Positions 44,325-44,589 of a stretch of 44,589 bases of DNA are shown here, piece by piece; positions within the stretch are counted from its first letter, which is position 1; each line of letters starts with the position of its first letter. A program made the translations under genes and the position numbers. The notes under the pieces are model-generated. The model was given only the letters and a program-made list of their open reading frames with translations. It was not told the origin of the DNA and ran no database searches. Origin of the DNA: Oscillospiraceae bacterium (lineage in GTDB: Bacteria > Bacillota > Clostridia > Oscillospirales > CAG-272); NCBI GenBank assembly GCA_015065215.1, contig SVQT01000012.1, forward strand, positions 1 through 44,589, read 5' to 3'.

Positions 44325-44573
44325 TTACACGGTAGCAACGGCAACGGGCGCCTTTGGAGAGGCCGTTTGCGCAAGGCGGACCTGATAGGAAGTCACATCC
44401 AGAATGGTCTCGCCATCAATTTGCAGGGCGGTGGGGCGGTCAAACTCCACCTTGATTTCTTTGCCCGCAAATACGGCGGTGCTCTTTTCTTTTTTCAGAT
44501 GCTGTCCTTTAAACAAGTTGGGAAAGCTCATCAGCGTTCCAAGCTTACCCGCGTGATACATCAGCGACACCGA
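44325..44573 (-). CDS. Diacylglycerol kinase-like (YegS/BmrU family) protein, C-terminal fragment
   Basis: The last 82 residues of a lipid kinase; the rest is beyond the contig. The C-terminal pattern FNLF-type helix, KGQHLKKEKSTAVFAGKEI, then RPTALQIDGETI matches the DAGK/LCB5 beta-sandwich end, where the DGE motif is characteristic. The ORF runs through the adapter bases at the right end, so the gene boundary there is an assembly edge. The real sequence is assumed to stop at 44573. Confidence 0.75.
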   Translation of the reverse strand, partial: SVSLMYHAGKLGTLMSFPNLFKGQHLKKEKSTAVFAGKEIKVEFDRPTALQIDGETILDVTSYQVRLAQTASPKAPVAVATV

Positions 44574-44589
44574 AGATCGGAAGAGCGTC
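44574..44589. other. Illumina TruSeq adapter read-through (not genomic)
   Basis: AGATCGGAAGAGCGTC matches the start of the Illumina universal adapter (read-2 side). It is at the extreme end of the contig, as expected for untrimmed reads with short inserts. Confidence 0.95.

Overview
The window is a contig from an uncultured, Gram-positive-type anaerobe of the class Clostridia; an Oscillospirales-like gut lineage is my inference. The evidence is gene order and family type: rimP-nusA-ylxR-ylxQ-infB, yybS-gdpP-rplI-dnaB-tilS-ftsH, holB-ricT-trmN6-rsmI, a clostridial 2[4Fe-4S] ferredoxin, a GlgC/GlgD pair, the archaeal-type Asd, and textbook sigma-A promoters with 17-bp spacers and AGGAGG-type ribosome sites. 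GC content looks moderate (about 50-55 %, estimated by eye). I saw no rRNA, tRNA, CRISPR, phage or transposase gene.

Layout. 1-6424 (minus): a glycogen operon transcribed glgB-glgC-glgD-glgA-glgP, with glgP cut by the contig edge, driven by a promoter at 6484-6512. 6769-7788 (+): a KDG-type sugar kinase facing a cytoplasmic GH29 alpha-L-fucosidase (7887-9137, minus) across a shared terminator. 9309-14766: a housekeeping block with holB, a RicT carrying a very long disordered N-terminus, a ferredoxin, trmN6, an opposing amidase, and rsmI. 14919-15995: asd. 16061-16760: a gene-free stretch packed with nested inverted repeats. 16817-22453 (minus): rimP-nusA-ylxR-ylxQ-infB plus a NUDIX gene, preceded by a leader of about 470 nt that holds three tandem 124-bp hairpin repeats. 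23144-31913 (+): yybS-like, gdpP, rplI, dnaB, tilS and ftsH.

32039-38353 (+): a tandem-ASKHA acyl-CoA dehydratase activase, a separate D-component-like iron-sulfur partner, and a two-module lipoprotein. 38467-40258 (minus): nagB-nagA for amino-sugar use. 40419-41365 (+): three small unrecognised genes in one operon. 41503-43416 (minus): a GH5-like cytoplasmic glycosidase, divergent from an AraC-type regulator (43514-44287) with overlapping promoters. The contig ends in the C-terminus of a diacylglycerol-kinase-like protein and then 16 bases of Illumina adapter (44574-44589), which are not genomic.

Together the genes show a carbohydrate-scavenging anaerobe that stores glycogen and takes in fucosides and amino sugars. 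Less ordinary features are the split dehydratase-activase system with its lipoprotein, the three-gene small-protein operon, the repeat-filled rimP leader, the nested-repeat island at 16.1-16.8 kb, and two 30-bp perfect palindromes sharing a GCCATATGGC core.
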